Assembly: GCF_016901135.1 (NCBI RefSeq)
Contig: NZ_JAFEVL010000020.1
Location: forward strand, 124,001 to 188,000
Direction of reading: 5' to 3'
DNA from: Martinezella lusitana
Lineage (GTDB): Bacteria > Pseudomonadota > Alphaproteobacteria > Rhizobiales > Rhizobiaceae
Length of the DNA: 64,000 bases
The position numbers and the translations under genes are program-made. The notes below the pieces were generated by a model, which made no database searches, was not told where the DNA came from, and worked only from the letters and a program-made list of their open reading frames with translations. Below are positions 34,286 through 43,357 of the stretch, in pieces (position 1 is the stretch's first letter; each line of letters begins with the position of its first letter).

Positions 34286-35026
34286 ATGATGGCGGCATTG
34301 GTGCAGGTGGGAACGTCTCCTCGCGGCGAGGATTACATCGACGAAGTCAGCAGGCTGAAGACCCAATTCGATGTGTTTCGGTTCATGAAGCGATTGACGG
34401 AGGCCTATCGTTGCCGGGCCTTCATGGTCATCAATCTGCCGCCGATCACCTCCTTCGAGTTACAGAGCAATTCGGTGATCAACAACTGGCCGGCTGAGCT
34501 TCTGTCCATCTATGATCAGGAAGTGTTGTTGCCGACCAGCCCGGTGTTGCAGCGCTTGCGCACCTCGACGTTGCCCTTTGTCTACGAGGTCTCCACGAGC
34601 CCGAATAGGGAAGAGAGCAAGTCGCAGCTCGCGGTCGCTTTGTTCGAGCGTTTTCGCATGACACGCTTCATCTACCTGCCGGCCCATGATGTGTCAGGCG
34701 TTCGCGGAGCGGTTTCGCTGGCAGGCGATCGCGAGCTTTTCTCGCGCGAAGAGGTCAAGGATCTCTTCTACATTGCAACCCATGTCTTCGATCGGCTTGC
34801 AGAGATCCGCAATCTCGACGTCCGCGTTGTCGATGCACTCACCGATCGCGAGATCGATTGCCTGAACTGGACGGCGGCCGGCAAAACCAGCGCCGAAATT
34901 GCCGAAATCCTCACGCTCTCGGAACATACCGTCAATCACTATCTGAACCGGGCCACCAAGAAGCTCGATACCGTCAACCGCACGCAAGCGGTTGCCAAGG
35001 CGCTCCGCGTCGGGCTGATAAAATAG
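34286..35026 (+). CDS. LuxR-type transcriptional regulator (solo, autoinducer-binding-like)
   Basis: A 246-residue protein. The N-terminal ~170 residues resemble an autoinducer-binding domain (NNWPAELLSIYDQEVLLPTSPVL, then a FYIATHVFDRL helix). The C-terminus is a LuxR-type helix-turn-helix (DALTDREIDCLNWTAAGKTS...IAEILTLSEHTVNHYL). No luxI-type synthase gene is nearby, so it is a solo or controls a distant locus. The ligand is unknown. A second ATG three bases downstream is equally possible as start. Confidence 0.82.
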   Translation: MMAALVQVGTSPRGEDYIDEVSRLKTQFDVFRFMKRLTEAYRCRAFMVINLPPITSFELQSNSVINNWPAELLSIYDQEVLLPTSPVLQRLRTSTLPFVYEVSTSPNREESKSQLAVALFERFRMTRFIYLPAHDVSGVRGAVSLAGDRELFSREEVKDLFYIATHVFDRLAEIRNLDVRVVDALTDREIDCLNWTAAGKTSAEIAEILTLSEHTVNHYLNRATKKLDTVNRTQAVAKALRVGLIK

Positions 35027-35690
35027 GCCCCATTCGTGGACATCGGTCCGAGCGGATATTTTGTTTCGCGAGCGATCGACGGCCGAGCTGCTCCCAATTG
35101 AACGAAATTCAGGCAGCATCCTGAGCGAATTTTGTGCGCTGCAAATAAAAACTGATGGAGCGCTTTGCGGCGCTTCGCCGCTTAATTGGGCGTATCTTCC
35201 TCAAGTATTTGAAAAATATAGACTTATCTGTCTTTGACGAAATTGGCACGCTTCCTGCTTGTTAACAGACAGAGGTCCAGAGGGGACTTTGATAACAGCG
35301 CCGATCAATGCGCGCGGATCAAACAACCGTCGTCGATGCCATCGCCTTAGCTTCTCCCGGCGAAAGGTATCGGCGGCGGTTGTTGCTTATTTGGCACGCT
35401 GATCAATTCGGTAGGGTTGAAAGCAAGATTTTTGCGACGTCGCCCTACTTCTTTCCAAACTTTGCTTTATGCCGGCCCGCACAAATGTCTTTCGTCTTGG
35501 GAGAGCGTTGCGGCTGGTAGGGTCATAGACCCGGCGGACCTGCTGGCCGCAACGGATGACGCTTTTTGTCGAAGCCGCCCTGAATTTCGTTTGGCGAAGC
35601 CCTCTCGCTCCACTATCTAAGCCATAGAGATTCCGGAAGGCGCGCGACTTGATGCCTTGCTCCGGATGAAGATTGCGCAGTGAGGATGGA
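35027..35690. other. Long intergenic region with sigma-54 promoter
   Basis: A 664-bp stretch, the longest gap in the window. It contains a GCGGCG-CTT-CGCCGC hairpin (35167-35181) and a strong sigma-54 promoter (35244-35259). Downstream of that promoter only short open frames exist (for example ATG at 35308, 70 codons), without recognisable similarity. It may encode a small RNA or a small protein, or carry a decayed gene. Confidence 0.55.
35244..35259 (+). promoter_or_regulatory. Sigma-54 (RpoN) promoter
   Basis: TGGCACG-N4-CTGCT matches the RpoN consensus TGGCACG-N4-TTGC(A/T) at 11 of 12 defined positions, with the invariant GG and GC at the correct spacing. Transcription would start near 35270 and run rightward through about 420 bp before apbC. 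Confidence 0.65.
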
Positions 35691-36839
35691 ATGGCAGACA
35701 TCACCAAGGAACAGGTGCTGGAGACGCTGAAGACGGTTCGCGGCCCGGACCTGGAGCACAGTATCGTTGAGCTCGGCATGGTGTCGGATGTCTTCATTTC
35801 CGATGGCAAGGTCTATTTCTCCATCACTGTTCCTGCCGAGCGCGCCAAGGATCTTGAGCCGATGCGCCTTGCGGCCGAGCGCGTCATCAAGCAAATGCCC
35901 GGTGTCAAGGGTGCCATGGTGGCGCTGACCGCCGACAAGAAGGCCGGCGCCCCGGCGGCTCGCCCGGCGCCGCCGCAAGCTGCCCCGCATACCCATTCCC
36001 ATCCGCATGCCCCGCAACAGCCGCCCCGCGCCGCCAAGATCGGCGTTCCGGGTGTCGGCGCCATCATCGCGGTCGCGTCGGGCAAGGGCGGCGTCGGCAA
36101 ATCGACGACGGCGGTCAATCTTGCGCTCGGCCTGTTGGCCAATGGCTTGCGCGTCGGCATCCTGGACGCCGACGTCTACGGCCCGTCGATGCCGCGCCTG
36201 CTGAAGATTTCCGGTCGTCCCACCCAGATCGATGGCCGCATCATCAATCCCATGGAGAATTACGGTCTCAAGGTCATGTCGATGGGCTTTCTCGTCGAGG
36301 AAGAGACCGCGATGATCTGGCGCGGGCCGATGGTTCAGTCCGCGCTCTTGCAGATGCTGCGCGAGGTTGCCTGGGGCGAGCTCGACGTGCTCGTCGTCGA
36401 CATGCCGCCCGGCACGGGTGACGTGCAATTGACCATGGCGCAGCAGGTGCCGCTTGCCGGCGCCGTCATCGTCTCCACCCCGCAGGACCTGGCATTGATC
36501 GATGCGCGCAAGGGCCTCAACATGTTCCGCAAGGTTGAGGTTCCCGTCCTCGGCATCGTCGAGAACATGAGCTATTTCATCGCTCCGGATACGGGCGCGC
36601 GTTACGATATCTTCGGCCATGGCGGTGCGCGCAAGGAAGCCGAACGCATCGGCGTGCCCTTCCTTGGCGAAGTGCCGCTGACCATGAGCATTCGCGAGAC
36701 CTCCGACGCCGGCACGCCGCTCGTCGCCGCCGAACCGGAAGGCGTCGTCGCCGGTATCTATCGCGAGATCGCCGCCAAGGTCTGGGCACAAGTGGCCAAT
36801 ACACCGCTACGCGCCGCGCCCGCCATCGTGTTTGAATAA
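35691..36839 (+). CDS. apbC: Mrp/ApbC-type P-loop ATPase, putative Fe-S cluster carrier
   Basis: A 382-residue protein: an N-terminal MIP18/DUF59 domain (about 5-90), a Pro/Ala/His-rich linker with repeated PHTHSHPHAP-like text, and a MinD/Mrp ATPase with VASGKGGVGKSTTAVN (about residue 127) and VDMPPGTGDVQL. The usual CxxC after NMSYF that bridges the Fe-S cluster is absent: the segment reads NMSYFIAPDTG (292-302). The ATG at 35691 is preferred over TTG at 35673. Fe-S delivery is the family role, but this variant may differ. Confidence 0.9.
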   Translation: MADITKEQVLETLKTVRGPDLEHSIVELGMVSDVFISDGKVYFSITVPAERAKDLEPMRLAAERVIKQMPGVKGAMVALTADKKAGAPAARPAPPQAAPHTHSHPHAPQQPPRAAKIGVPGVGAIIAVASGKGGVGKSTTAVNLALGLLANGLRVGILDADVYGPSMPRLLKISGRPTQIDGRIINPMENYGLKVMSMGFLVEEETAMIWRGPMVQSALLQMLREVAWGELDVLVVDMPPGTGDVQLTMAQQVPLAGAVIVSTPQDLALIDARKGLNMFRKVEVPVLGIVENMSYFIAPDTGARYDIFGHGGARKEAERIGVPFLGEVPLTMSIRETSDAGTPLVAAEPEGVVAGIYREIAAKVWAQVANTPLRAAPAIVFE

Positions 36840-37253
36840 TTCACAGCGGCATATCCGCTTTCTCCGTCGCGACGGATTGTCTTGCCGGCATCGTGTGCTA
36901 TGACTTCGCAGAATTCGGGAATCTGCGGTGAAAGCGCGCAATGAAGAGGTTGTGACTTGATTCTTTGCGAGCTTTGCTGCATATGCGCCGCCGGCGTGGA
37001 ACTGGTCGGGCATGTCCGATGACCGCCCTCCGCCGATCGGTGGTTTTATTTCGTCCGACTAGGCTGGGTCGCCAGGACGGACGAAGGATTGGTACAGCAG
37101 CGCAATGGAACATGGACACGGATTCCCGGCCGGACCGGCGGGATACGACCGGAGTTTTATGAGTTTTTTTCATTGGCCATTGGTGGGATCGCGGCGAGTG
37201 CGTGCAAAACGCCTTGGCTGTAGCTTTGTCTCCGCTGCTCTGGGAGCCAGCAG
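36840..37253. other. Intergenic region apbC / corA
   Basis: A 414-bp gap. Near its left end AGCGG-CATAT-CCGCT-TTCT (36846-36864) may terminate apbC. A palindrome CCGTCG/CGACGG (36865-36876) and an imperfect hairpin at 36907-36927 follow. No gene is supported. GGGAG at the right end is the ribosome site for the TTG start of corA. Confidence 0.45.
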
Positions 37254-38231
37254 TTGATAACTGCCCATTGCTCAGATTCAAAGCCACTTGTGCTTTCCGA
37301 CCTTTCGGCTGCCGCTCACTTGCCCGACAATGTGATCTGGATTGACATGGTCGATCCCACGCGCGAGGAAGAAGCCAACATCGAGCGCCTGCTTGGGCTC
37401 GAAGTGCCGACGCGAGAGGACATGAAGGATATCGAGCCGTCGAGCCGGCTCTATGTCGAGAACGGCTCGGTTTTTCTGACGGCCTCGCTATTGTGGAAGG
37501 CCGATACCAATCTGCCGATGCTGACCGACGTCGCCTTCATCCTGACGGGACATCGGCTGGTGACGATCCGTTATGCGCAGCCGAAATCCTTCGCACTGTT
37601 CATCGCGGCTCTGCCGCGCATTCCCCAGGAGCGGCGTACCGGTATCGCGCTCCTGACCATGCTTTTGGAAACGATCGTCGACCGTACCGCGGAGGTCCTT
37701 GAACAGACGGTCTCCGGTATCGATATATTGTCGGCGCATGTGTTCGGCGATCGCGTCAAGAAGATCCGCCGCCCTGCAAACTATCTGGAAGAGAAGCTCA
37801 AGGACATTGCGGGCTACCATCGTACCATCAGCAAGGTGCGTGACAGCCTGAGTTCTTTGTCGCGGCTGCTGACCTTCCTTCATACCATATCCGCCATGCA
37901 GCAGGACCATGAGGCCAAGGAATTGTGCCGCAATGTCTCGCGGGATGTGCAATCCCTGTCGGAGCATGCATCTTTCGTCGCAGGGAACATTACGTTCCTG
38001 CTGGATGCATCGCTCGGACTGATCAATATCGAGCAGAACACCATCATCAAGATCTTCTCGATAGCATCTGTTGTGTTTCTGCCGCCGACGCTCGTGGCAT
38101 CCGTCTATGGCATGAATTTCGAGCTTATGCCCGAACTGCATTTCGCCTTCGGATACCCGGCCTCGTTGCTGCTGATGGTCGTATCCGCCATCGTCCCGTT
38201 TTTCTTTTTTCGCTGGAAAGGCTGGCTCTGA
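37254..38231 (+). CDS. corA: CorA family divalent metal ion transporter
   Basis: A 325-residue protein with a long cytosolic N-domain and two C-terminal membrane helices. The signature GMN is in YGMNFELMPE (286-288), between the helices, which is the Mg2+ selectivity loop. Coiled helical segments rich in charged residues precede it. The TTG start is supported by GGGAG eight bases upstream. It is 17 bp upstream of kup, so the two cation transporters could be cotranscribed. Confidence 0.92.
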   Translation: MITAHCSDSKPLVLSDLSAAAHLPDNVIWIDMVDPTREEEANIERLLGLEVPTREDMKDIEPSSRLYVENGSVFLTASLLWKADTNLPMLTDVAFILTGHRLVTIRYAQPKSFALFIAALPRIPQERRTGIALLTMLLETIVDRTAEVLEQTVSGIDILSAHVFGDRVKKIRRPANYLEEKLKDIAGYHRTISKVRDSLSSLSRLLTFLHTISAMQQDHEAKELCRNVSRDVQSLSEHASFVAGNITFLLDASLGLINIEQNTIIKIFSIASVVFLPPTLVASVYGMNFELMPELHFAFGYPASLLLMVVSAIVPFFFFRWKGWL

Positions 38232-38248
38232 GAGTCTAGTGGTCCTGA

Positions 38249-40150
38249 ATGTCTAACCAAACCGATCATTCTCCCGATGGGAAAATGAACCCTCGTAAGC
38301 TTGCCTACCTCGCCCTCGGATCGGTCGGCGTGGTCTATGGTGACATCGGCACGAGCCCGCTCTATGCCTTTCGCGAGGCACTGAAACCGGTGGCCGTCGA
38401 TGGCCTGACGCGCAACGAAGTGATCAGCGTCGTCTCGCTGATGTTCTGGGCGCTGACCATCATCGTCACGATCAAATATGTCCTTTTTCTGCTGCGCGCC
38501 GACAATGACGGCGAAGGCGGCACGCTGTCGCTCCTGGCGCTGTTGATGAAGACGGCAAATGGCCATACCGCCATCCTGATGCTGCTCGGATTGCTGGGTG
38601 CCGCACTTTTTCTCGGCGACGCGATGATCACTCCGGCGCTCTCGGTGCTTTCCGCCGTAGAGGGTCTGAAGCTGGTGACGCCGCAGCTGTCGGCCTATAT
38701 CGTGCCCATATCGGTTGCGATTCTGGCGCTGCTCTTTGCGATCCAGTCGCATGGCACCGGCGCCGTCGCCCGCTTCTTCGGCCCGATCACGGCGCTCTGG
38801 TTCATCATGATGGGCGTCGTCGGCATCATGCACATCTCCGATGACTTCGGCATTCTCGCGGCCCTCAATCCCTGGTATGCGGTGAACTTCCTCATCAAGG
38901 AGGGCTTTCTTGGCGTGGTCGTGCTCGGCGCGGTCTTCCTGACCGTGACGGGCGCGGAAGCGCTGTACGCCGACCTCGGCCATTTCGGCCGCCGGCCGAT
39001 CCAGTGGGCCTGGTTCGCGCTGGTGTTTCCGTCGCTGACGCTGAACTATTTCGGCCAGGGCGCTTTGGTGCTGCGCGAACCGCTTGCCATGTCGGATCCC
39101 TTCTTCCTGATGTATCCGCGCTGGGCCATCCTGCCGGTGGTCATCCTCGCCACCATGGCGACGATCATCGCCAGTCAGGCTGTTATAACAGGCGCTTTTT
39201 CGCTCACGCGTCAGGCGATCCACCTGGGCTTCCTGCCGCGCATGGAAATCCTCTTCACCTCCGAGACCAATACCGGCCAGATCTTCCTGCCGTCGGTCAA
39301 CGCCGTCCTGTTCTTCGGCGTCATCTTCCTGGTGCTGAGCTTCAAGACCTCGGATGCCCTGGCGACGGCCTACGGTATCTCGGTCACCGGTGCGATGGTC
39401 GTCACCTCGATCATGGCTTTCGAGTTCGTCCGCGTTCGCTGGAATTGGACGCTGCCCATGGCTATCGCCGTGCTGGCGCCGCTGGTGCTGCTGGAATTCG
39501 TCTTCCTTGGCGCCAACCTGCTGAAGATCCACGATGGCGGCTATGTACCGGTGCTGATCGCAACCGCCTTCACGGTGATCATGTGGACCTGGCGTCGCGG
39601 CACCGCGATCCTCATGGAAAAGACGCGGCATACCGATATCCCGCTGTCATCCTTCGTCAGCTCGATCGAGCGCAAGAGCGATCATTCGCCGGCGCACGTG
39701 CCGGGCACGGCGATCTTCCTGACCAGCGACCCGGAATCCGCGCCTGCCGCGCTGCTCCACAATCTGAAGCATAATCACGTCCTGCACGACAAGAACGTCA
39801 TCCTGACGATCCGCACCATCAACAAGCCGCGCGTCGCCCAGGAAGACCGCTACTCGGTCGAGAAGGTCTCCGACCGCTTCTCGCGTGTCGAGCTGCGTTT
39901 CGGCTTCATGGAATCGCAGAACGTCTCGCAGGCGCTCGCGACCCTGCGCAAGACGGGCCTGAAGTTCGACATCATGTCGACCTCCTTCTATCTCGGGCGC
40001 CGCAAGCTGGTGCCCGATGCCAAGTCGGGCATGCCGCACTGGCAGGATCGGCTCTATATCGCGCTTGCCAACGCCGCGACCGACCCGTCGGACTACTTCC
40101 GCCTGCCGGCCAACCGCGTGGTGGAACTGGGCTCGCACGTCATCATCTGA
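38249..40150 (+). CDS. kup: Low-affinity potassium transporter Kup
   Basis: A 633-residue K+/H+ symporter of the KUP/HAK/KT family: about 12 membrane helices, the N-terminal signature [18 protein letters not shown] (about 31-48), [15 protein letters not shown], and a cytosolic C-terminal domain ending [17 protein letters not shown]. Length is typical. A terminator follows. Confidence 0.95.
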   Translation: MSNQTDHSPDGKMNPRKLAYLALGSVGVVYGDIGTSPLYAFREALKPVAVDGLTRNEVISVVSLMFWALTIIVTIKYVLFLLRADNDGEGGTLSLLALLMKTANGHTAILMLLGLLGAALFLGDAMITPALSVLSAVEGLKLVTPQLSAYIVPISVAILALLFAIQSHGTGAVARFFGPITALWFIMMGVVGIMHISDDFGILAALNPWYAVNFLIKEGFLGVVVLGAVFLTVTGAEALYADLGHFGRRPIQWAWFALVFPSLTLNYFGQGALVLREPLAMSDPFFLMYPRWAILPVVILATMATIIASQAVITGAFSLTRQAIHLGFLPRMEILFTSETNTGQIFLPSVNAVLFFGVIFLVLSFKTSDALATAYGISVTGAMVVTSIMAFEFVRVRWNWTLPMAIAVLAPLVLLEFVFLGANLLKIHDGGYVPVLIATAFTVIMWTWRRGTAILMEKTRHTDIPLSSFVSSIERKSDHSPAHVPGTAIFLTSDPESAPAALLHNLKHNHVLHDKNVILTIRTINKPRVAQEDRYSVEKVSDRFSRVELRFGFMESQNVSQALATLRKTGLKFDIMSTSFYLGRRKLVPDAKSGMPHWQDRLYIALANAATDPSDYFRLPANRVVELGSHVII

Positions 40151-40174
40151 GGCAGATGCTATCGCTATTTTGTC

Positions 40175-40208
40175 AAAGGCCTGGTGGATATCCGCCGGGC
40201 CTTTTTCT
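40175..40208 (+). terminator. Rho-independent terminator after kup
   Basis: AAAGGCC...GGGCCTTT with an internal TGGTGGAT/ATCCGCCG stem and a following TTTTTCTTT tract, 24 bp after the kup stop. Confidence 0.75.
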
Positions 40209-40251
40209 TTCAGGCTTTCGCTTTCCCATTGATGAGCGCGCCTTTGCGCGA

Positions 40252-40274
40252 ATTAACCATCCATCAAGGTTAAT
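40252..40274. promoter_or_regulatory. Inverted repeat / CtrA-like sites before the cell-wall hydrolase
   Basis: ATTAACC (40252-40258) and GGTTAAT (40268-40274) form a perfect inverted repeat with a 9-bp spacer. The left arm reads TTAACCAT (40253-40260), the 8-base CtrA variant motif described in Caulobacter. It lies 46 bp upstream of the gene start. Confidence 0.4.
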
Positions 40275-40319
40275 GGGAGATTATTCCGGCTCTTAGTTCC
40301 GAGTGCCGTTTGGAGTCCG

Positions 40320-41501
40320 GTGTTGTCTCGTCCGCCTCATATCAGCCGAAAATTGCGGTTTCTTCCAAAAAATTGGATATCTCCAGCCGTCTTCGGGCTT
40401 TGCGCCTGGCTGATCTTTCCATCGACGGCTGCCTACGCCGATCTCGCCGGCCTGCTTTCGGGTATCGACAGGGAGGGCAGCAACTGGCGCATGGTGATCA
40501 CCAACTCGCCGGCGGGCTCCACCCACCAGGCAGAACTGGCCTTCGGCGATGCAAAGACGGCGGCGGCCGTTGGCGATGGCGGTCTCGTGATGCCCGATGG
40601 CCGCCGCGTAGCCTTCCTTTCCGAGCAGAAGGGCAGCGATCCCCGGCCGGATGAGGAGCGCATCAATCGTCGGGACAAGAAGGGCCGGGTGGTTTCCGTC
40701 GCGCCGATGTTGCCGCCGAAGGATTTTTCCGCAGGCTCTGTGCTGCAGCGGCAAAGCATGCTGTTTCGGCAGGAATCGGACACCGGCGAGCGGACCGCGT
40801 TCCTGAAGCCGAAACTCGGCGGCAAGGAGATCCAGATTGCCACCGCCTTCTACAAGAAGCAGCCGCCGCAGCCGGACGACGGTGTGCCGACCTATCTGGC
40901 GAGCCTGGTCACCAATCAGAATGCCGATGTTTTGGCCGCCGCCTATGCGTCGCCGGCGCCGGACTATGCCCGGACTTCGCCTTTCGATTCCATCCTTGCC
41001 AAGGATCAGGATGGCGAGGGCCGTTTCGTGCCGCAGATTGGGCCGAAGGATCATCCCTGGGCCGCCAATGTCCTGCCGCCTTCGGTATTCTCCTCCGATG
41101 AGCAGCAATGCCTCGCCACGGGCATCTATTTCGAGGCGCGCGGGGAATCGGTCAAAGGGCAGGCGGCCGTCGCCCAGGTCATTCTCAATCGCGTCCGCAA
41201 TCCGGCCTACCCCAAGACCATCTGCGGCGTCGTCTACCAGAATGATGACTGGCACAATGCCTGCCAGTTCTCCTTTGCCTGCGACAGCGTCAAGGACCGG
41301 GTCAACTCACCGGAGCATTGGCGCATCGCCCGTCAGGTTGCCATGGCCGTGACCGCCGGCAAGATCTGGCTTCCGGAAGTCGGCTCAGCCACCCACTATC
41401 ATGCTGTTTATGTCAGGCCGAAATGGGCGGCATACATGGTGAAGGTCGGCCGCATCGGCATGCACATCTTCTATCGCACCTATGGCGGCGGATGGAGCTG
41501 A
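40320..41501 (+). CDS. Secreted SleB-type cell wall hydrolase
   Basis: A 393-residue protein. An N-terminal membrane/signal segment (about 20-40, VFGLCAWLIFPSTAAYA) precedes a ~210-residue region without a recognised domain. The C-terminal Hydrolase_2 (SleB/CwlJ) domain (about 255-392) follows, with the catalytic Glu in GIYFEARGES and conserved CQFSFACD. It should cleave peptidoglycan glycan strands. The start is GTG at 40320 or TTG at 40323. Upstream CtrA-like sites suggest cell-cycle control. Confidence 0.87.
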   Translation: MLSRPPHISRKLRFLPKNWISPAVFGLCAWLIFPSTAAYADLAGLLSGIDREGSNWRMVITNSPAGSTHQAELAFGDAKTAAAVGDGGLVMPDGRRVAFLSEQKGSDPRPDEERINRRDKKGRVVSVAPMLPPKDFSAGSVLQRQSMLFRQESDTGERTAFLKPKLGGKEIQIATAFYKKQPPQPDDGVPTYLASLVTNQNADVLAAAYASPAPDYARTSPFDSILAKDQDGEGRFVPQIGPKDHPWAANVLPPSVFSSDEQQCLATGIYFEARGESVKGQAAVAQVILNRVRNPAYPKTICGVVYQNDDWHNACQFSFACDSVKDRVNSPEHWRIARQVAMAVTAGKIWLPEVGSATHYHAVYVRPKWAAYMVKVGRIGMHIFYRTYGGGWS

Positions 41502-41808
41502 CGCGATCGTGCCGGTGAATTGAGGCGCCTTGAAGCCTCATGGCTGGCAAAAAAGCCACAAGAAACTGCGGGCTGAAGAGGATTCTTCGGCTCAGTTTCC
41601 GCCCGGCAAGGCTTCTTTAGCGTAAACTCATGATTTAATTGGGCTAATTAATGGCTGGACAGATGGTGTCTACGCCTTGACTATGCTTTTTCCTAAAACT
41701 ATGTTGCGCGCGACTTCAAAACGGGCCGAAAGGTGGCGAAACCTGCCGTTCGTTTACGCGTTGACCGGGGAAATGGGATACGCGCAACGAAAATGGGAGG
41801 ATGTCACC
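41502..41808. other. Intergenic region and promoter of the F0 ATP synthase operon
   Basis: A 307-bp gap. Two small hairpins follow the hydrolase gene: TGAGGC/GCCTCA (41521-41540) and TGGCT/AGCCA (41541-41558). A candidate promoter lies at 41677-41705. No gene is supported; the in-frame extension of atpI upstream of 41809 lacks family similarity. Confidence 0.5.
41677..41705 (+). promoter_or_regulatory. Candidate sigma-70 promoter for atpI-B-E-b'-b
   Basis: TTGACT (41677-41682), 17-bp spacer, TATGTT (41700-41705). The preceding C gives the alphaproteobacterial CTTGAC -35 form. It would leave a leader of about 95 bases before atpI. Confidence 0.45.
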
Positions 41809-42153
41809 ATGACGGATGATCGCGACGAAAGTCTGGAAAAGCGGCGTGCGGAGCTGGGAGCCGAACTGGCAAGCAAGCGCGCTGCGGTGAGAGAGGATGA
41901 ATCGGGGGAGGTTCGCGCCGAGGTAAGCCGCAAGGGCTACGCTCAGGCGATGAAGCTTTCCAGTGAATTCATTGCTGCCATCATCGTGGGCGCTGTTCTG
42001 GGCTATGTCTTCGACCGTTTTGTCGGTACGGCGCCGTGGGGCATGATTATTTTGCTGCTTCTCGGATTTTGTGCCGGCGTGCTGAATGTGCTGCGCTCCG
42101 CGGGCAAGGTGGCGACACCGGGGCTCGAGGAGCGTGGGCCAGATAAGAAATGA
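41809..42153 (+). CDS. atpI: ATP synthase protein I
   Basis: A 114-residue protein: a charged N-terminal half (about 1-55) and two membrane helices (about 55-100). It matches AtpI, an assembly helper for the c-ring. ATG at 41809 has GGGAGG eight bases upstream. First gene of the F0 operon. Confidence 0.88.
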   Translation: MTDDRDESLEKRRAELGAELASKRAAVREDESGEVRAEVSRKGYAQAMKLSSEFIAAIIVGAVLGYVFDRFVGTAPWGMIILLLLGFCAGVLNVLRSAGKVATPGLEERGPDKK

Positions 42154-42232
42154 GCGGAAACAACGCCGGGGGCGCTGTTTCCAAGTAAGAGGCATCCGTT
42201 CGGCAGAGCGGAAAAATGAAAGAGAACAAGCG

Positions 42233-42985
42233 GTGGCAAACGGACCTACCCATCAGTTCCTGATCTTCAAGATTATCCCGATCGATATCGGTGGAATTGA
42301 TTTTTCGTTCACCAACGCTTCCTTGTTCATGGTCGCCTCCGCAGTGCTCTCTGCCGGCTTCCTGTATTATGCCAGCGCGCCGCGCGGCGTCATTCCGACG
42401 CGGGCTCAGTCCGTGGCGGAAATGGCCTACGAGTTCATCGCCTCCATGTTGAAGGAAGGGGCGGGGACGAAGGGAATGAAGTTCTTCCCGCTGGTCTTCT
42501 CGCTCTTCATGTTCGTGCTGACGGCCAATCTGCTCGGCATGGTTCCTTATTTCTACACCATCACCAGCCAGATCATCGTCACCTTCGCGCTGGCGCTCCT
42601 GGTCATCCTGACGGTCATTATCTACGGTTTCATCAAGCACGGTTTCGGCTTCCTCAAGCTCTTCGTGCCGCAGGGCGTCCCGGGCATTCTTCTGCCGCTG
42701 GTGGTGATCATCGAGATCATCTCCTTCCTGTCCCGGCCGATTTCGCTCTCCGTTCGTCTTTTCGCCAACATGCTCGCCGGCCATATCACGCTCAAGGTGT
42801 TCGCAGGCTTCGTCGCCTCGCTCGGAGCTCTTGGCGCGCTTGGCATCGGTGGCGCCATTCTTCCCCTCATCATGACCGTCGCCCTCACCGGTCTCGAATT
42901 CCTAGTCGCCTTCCTTCAGGCTTACGTCTTTGCGGTACTGACTTGCATGTACCTCAACGACGCAATCCACCCGGGTGGCCACTAA
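42233..42985 (+). CDS. atpB: ATP synthase F0 subunit a
   Basis: A 250-residue, multi-helix proton-channel subunit. [21 protein letters not shown] contains the essential Arg of the proton half-channels (about residue 180), and the C-terminal [20 protein letters not shown] helix is typical. GTG at 42233 (MANGPTHQF) is the conserved start; the longer frame reads through atpI. Confidence 0.95.
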   Translation: MANGPTHQFLIFKIIPIDIGGIDFSFTNASLFMVASAVLSAGFLYYASAPRGVIPTRAQSVAEMAYEFIASMLKEGAGTKGMKFFPLVFSLFMFVLTANLLGMVPYFYTITSQIIVTFALALLVILTVIIYGFIKHGFGFLKLFVPQGVPGILLPLVVIIEIISFLSRPISLSVRLFANMLAGHITLKVFAGFVASLGALGALGIGGAILPLIMTVALTGLEFLVAFLQAYVFAVLTCMYLNDAIHPGGH

Positions 42986-43051
42986 GGATAAAGACATTGG
43001 CGTCTAAGGGCGTCAGTCATTCACCGCACAACCATTTCAAAGGAGTTCAAC

Positions 43052-43279
43052 ATGGACGCGGAAGCAGCAAAGTTCATCGGCGCAGGTTTGGCTTGCTTTG
43101 GTATGGCCGGCACGGCTCTTGGCCTCGGCAATATCTTCGGCAGCTACCTGTCCGGCGCACTGCGCAATCCGTCTGCCGCTGACAGCCAGTTCGGCCGTCT
43201 GGTATTCGGCTTCGCCGTTACGGAAGCTCTGGGCATCTTCTCGCTGCTCATCGCTCTCCTCCTGCTCTTCGCCGTCTGA
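43052..43279 (+). CDS. atpE: ATP synthase F0 subunit c
   Basis: A 75-residue hairpin protein of two membrane helices. The proton-binding carboxylate is Glu58 in [10 protein letters not shown], and the polar loop is ALRNPSA. The glycine-rich first helix [14 protein letters not shown] packs the c-ring. AAAGGAG lies upstream. A stable hairpin follows the gene. Confidence 0.97.
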   Translation: MDAEAAKFIGAGLACFGMAGTALGLGNIFGSYLSGALRNPSAADSQFGRLVFGFAVTEALGIFSLLIALLLLFAV

Positions 43280-43296
43280 TATCAGCGGCGTCATAG

Positions 43297-43325
43297 ATCA
43301 CGGTTCGCGAGCTGCGAGCCGTGAT
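43297..43325 (+). promoter_or_regulatory. Intra-operon hairpin behind atpE
   Basis: ATCACGGTTCGC pairs with GCGAGCCGTGAT (12 pairs including one G-U) around a GAGCT loop, followed by TCTTTGTATTT. It starts 17 bp after the atpE stop and 33 bp before the b' gene. It could be a partial terminator or an mRNA-stabilising end for the atpI-B-E segment. Confidence 0.6.
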
Positions 43326-43357
43326 TCTTTGTATTTGCAGACCACCTGGAGGTGAGC

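Noticed and set aside
35308..35520. 70-codon open frame downstream of the sigma-54 promoter as a real gene
   Set aside because: No recognisable domain, no good ribosome site and atypical composition; left as part of the intergenic region.
34600..36000. tRNA or known rhizobial small RNA in the gap around apbC
   Set aside because: No cloverleaf, no T-arm consensus and no convincing terminator with T-tract was found by eye; a covariance-model search would be needed.
41630..41655. CtrA box upstream of the atp operon (TTAA...TTAA)
   Set aside because: The two TTAA elements are 9 bp apart instead of 7.
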